DNA of 7,190 nt from an uncultured Alphaproteobacteria bacterium (GTDB lineage Bacteria; Pseudomonadota; Alphaproteobacteria; Micropepsales; Micropepsaceae): positions 1 through 7,190 of the forward strand of contig CALDFO010000268.1 of assembly GCA_937942205.1 (NCBI GenBank), in the 5' to 3' direction. Below, in pieces: positions 5,623 to 7,190 of the stretch; position 1 is the stretch's first letter; every line of letters starts with the position of its first letter. The notes beneath the pieces were generated by a model that did no database searches, was not told the origin of the DNA, and saw nothing but the letters and a program-made list of their open reading frames with translations. Position numbers and translations under genes: made by a program.

Positions 5623-7141
5623 GCTGCCTTAGCTCTGGCATCGGCCAGCGCGCTCGCCAGGTCGGCGGCGATGCGGGCCGCGCCCTGCCCGTCCATCAGC
5701 GACAGACCGGCCTGGCGCATGTCGCGGCGGACCATCGGCTTGTGCAGCAGCCAGCGCACCCGGCGGGCGATTTCGGCATCGGACACGGAGACGGCCACAC
5801 CCAGCGAGAATCCCATCCCGGCTTCGGCAAAGGCCGAGGCCGAGGCGGCATGGTCGGGCGTCAGGCCCAGATAGAGCGCCGGAACGCCGAAGGCCGCCAG
5901 TTCATAGGCGGTGACGCCGAAAGCGCAGAGCGCCAGATCGGCGCTGGCATATTCGGTGGAGAGATCGTCGGCGCCTTCCACCGTTTCGTAATTGGGTTTC
6001 AGCGCCACCACCTGGGCGGCGACGGCGGCGGCATCCTTCATCCCACTGCCGATCACGAAACGGATGCGGAAGACCGGGTCCAGCGCCGACAAAGCACGGG
6101 CGCAGCGCAGCGTCAGGCCGTGCGGATCGCTGCCGCCCATCGCCACCAATACCGTGGGGCGAGACGCGGGCGCACGGCTGGGCACGGCGCCGGGGTTGAG
6201 ACCCAGCAGCGCCCATTGCCAGCCGATGCGCGGGGTGACGGCGGAACCGGCCCAGTCCAGCGCCAGCGCGCCGGGCACGGGCGGATAATAGGCCAGGTCG
6301 CAGGCCAGGCGGCGGTCGTCGCCATCGTCGATCACCGCCGTGACGGCGACGCCGCGCCGCAGCTTTTCCAGTTCCGCCCGCGCGGGACCTTCGCGGCCGT
6401 CCAGCAACAGCAGTTCGGGACTGTTGGCGTCCACCAGCGTTTCCAGATCCGATGCGCCTTGCAGCATCGCCACCTGGAAACCGGCGCGGCGGATCGGGGC
6501 GGCGGCATCCTCGCTGCCGTTCAGGGCGAACAGCGCGCCGATGCCTTCCCGGTCGCGCAGGGCGCGGGCCAGCGCCACCATGCGCTTGACATGGCCATAG
6601 CCGAACCTCCCGCCGCCGTCGCAGCGGATCAGCGCCAGACCGCCCGCGCGCTGGCCAGAGGCTGAGACGATAGGCTTCTGCCGCACATGGCCGTTGATCC
6701 GGTTCAGATGCGGCTCGCGCTCCAGCAGCAGCAGCAGATCGGCTAGCGACGCTTCGCCCGCGCGCGCCTCCATGCGGGCATGGACGGCTTCGATGAAGGC
6801 CAGGTCGTCGGGCGTGTCGATGGTCAGGCGCGCGCCTTTTTTGGCCAGCGGCGGCCCCAATGGCGGCCAGGGCGCGGCCCGCACGATCTGCACGAAATCC
6901 GGATGCAGCTTGAAATAGCCGGTGACATGCTCGCGCGCCGCCGGGTCATGGGCGGCATCCATCATCAGCCGGTCCAGCGCGCGGCGGCTGAAGGGGTCCA
7001 CGCCCTCATGGGCACATTCGACGCCCTCTTCCAGCAGCACATAATCGCCGTCCTGCTCGATCAGGGTGGCGACCAGATGATCCACGAAACCGGGATCGAT
7101 GAAGGGCGCGTCGGAGGAGACACGCACGATGATGTCGGCGT
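5619..7141 (-). CDS. SpsF-type cytidylyltransferase fused to PseG/SpsG-type UDP-sugar hydrolase, 5'-truncated by the contig end
   Basis: About 506 genomic residues remain. Numbering here counts the frame as opened by the adapter GTG at 7175; residues 1-11 are adapter and residue 12 is mixed. Residues 13-140 are the C-terminal part of an SpsF/NeuA-like nucleotidyltransferase: ADIIVRVSSDAPFIDP (13-28), AAREHVTGYFKLHP (79-92) and RLTIDTPDDLAFI (116-128). SpsF proteins are about 240 residues, so roughly 90-100 N-terminal residues, including the nucleotide-binding start, lie beyond the contig. Residues 180-518 are a PseG/SpsG-like GT-B domain: RCDGGGRFGYGHVKR (184-198), whose His195 matches the catalytic His of PseG, then VLVAMGGSDPHG and ADLALCAFGVTAYELAAFGV. 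PseG removes UDP from the 2,4-diacetamido-trideoxy sugar in pseudaminic acid synthesis; the first domain would make a CMP-sugar or related donor. A legionaminic-type pathway is possible. The gene converges on the TPR gene, and their stop codons overlap. Confidence 0.78.
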
Positions 7142-7190
7142 AGATCGGAAGAGCACACGTCTGAACTCCAGTCACTAGCTTATCTCGTAT
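7142..7190 (+). other. Illumina TruSeq adapter plus index (assembly contamination, not genomic)
   Basis: Bases 7142-7175 match the TruSeq read-1 3' adapter (beginning AGATCGGAAGAGC, ending CCAGTCAC). They are followed by the six-base index TAGCTT at 7176-7181 (TruSeq index 10, from memory) and ATCTCGTAT, the start of the flow-cell sequence. The reverse-strand translation gives MTGVQTCALPI, a known adapter artefact in protein databases; the forward one gives DRKSTRLNSSH. The A at 7142 may come from A-tailing. Confidence 0.98.

Noticed and set aside
5742..6665. A 307-codon plus-strand open frame opposite the PseG-like domain
   Set aside because: It is an antisense shadow. The minus-strand frame carries the GYGH and MGGSDPHG motifs of the family.
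7143..7175. N-terminus MTGVQTCALPI as a genuine start of the fusion protein
   Set aside because: It is the translation of the TruSeq adapter, and the homology is already mid-domain right after it.

Overview
The window is a GC-rich piece of a draft assembly from a flagellated alphaproteobacterium. Four things point there: a FlgJ that has only the rod-binding domain (CheL type), a small FlbY/FlgN-like protein directly behind it, a TPR-glycosyltransferase of the kind that modifies flagellins in Caulobacter (FlmG type), and a perfect CtrA-type box (TTAA-N7-TTAA) in the central promoter region. I cannot name the genus. The last 49 bases are not genomic. They are Illumina TruSeq adapter with an index, so the real sequence stops at about 7141.

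Layout. (1) 1-1048, plus strand: the end of a basal-body operon, with the 3' end of flgI (P-ring), a short flgJ (rod-binding) and a FlgN/FlbY-like gene. The last two genes overlap by GTGA. (2) 1049-1242: an intergenic block made almost wholly of inverted repeats: a perfect 16-bp-arm hairpin, a dispersed-repeat hairpin of the well-known 'attcccgc...gcgggaat' type, and a 103-bp imperfect palindrome ending at the stop codon of the next gene. (3) 1243-4029, minus strand: a 928-residue protein with six SBBP-like beta-propeller blades set between two related flagellin_IN-like modules, probably an exported flagellar or filament-associated protein. (4) 4030-4134: a divergent promoter region with two CtrA-type sites placed almost as mirror images. 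(5) 4135-5622, plus strand: a TPR protein with a GT-B glycosyltransferase-like C-terminal domain. (6) 5619-7141, minus strand: a 5'-truncated fusion of an SpsF-type cytidylyltransferase domain with a PseG/SpsG-type UDP-sugar hydrolase domain. Its stop codon overlaps that of the TPR gene.

How the parts may work together (inference): the first operon builds the rod and P-ring and handles export substrates. The fusion enzyme would supply steps in making a nonulosonic acid (pseudaminic or legionaminic type), and the TPR enzyme would attach the sugar to flagellins. The propeller protein, divergently expressed with the TPR enzyme from what looks like a shared CtrA-controlled region, is the least understood part and the best candidate for new biology here.
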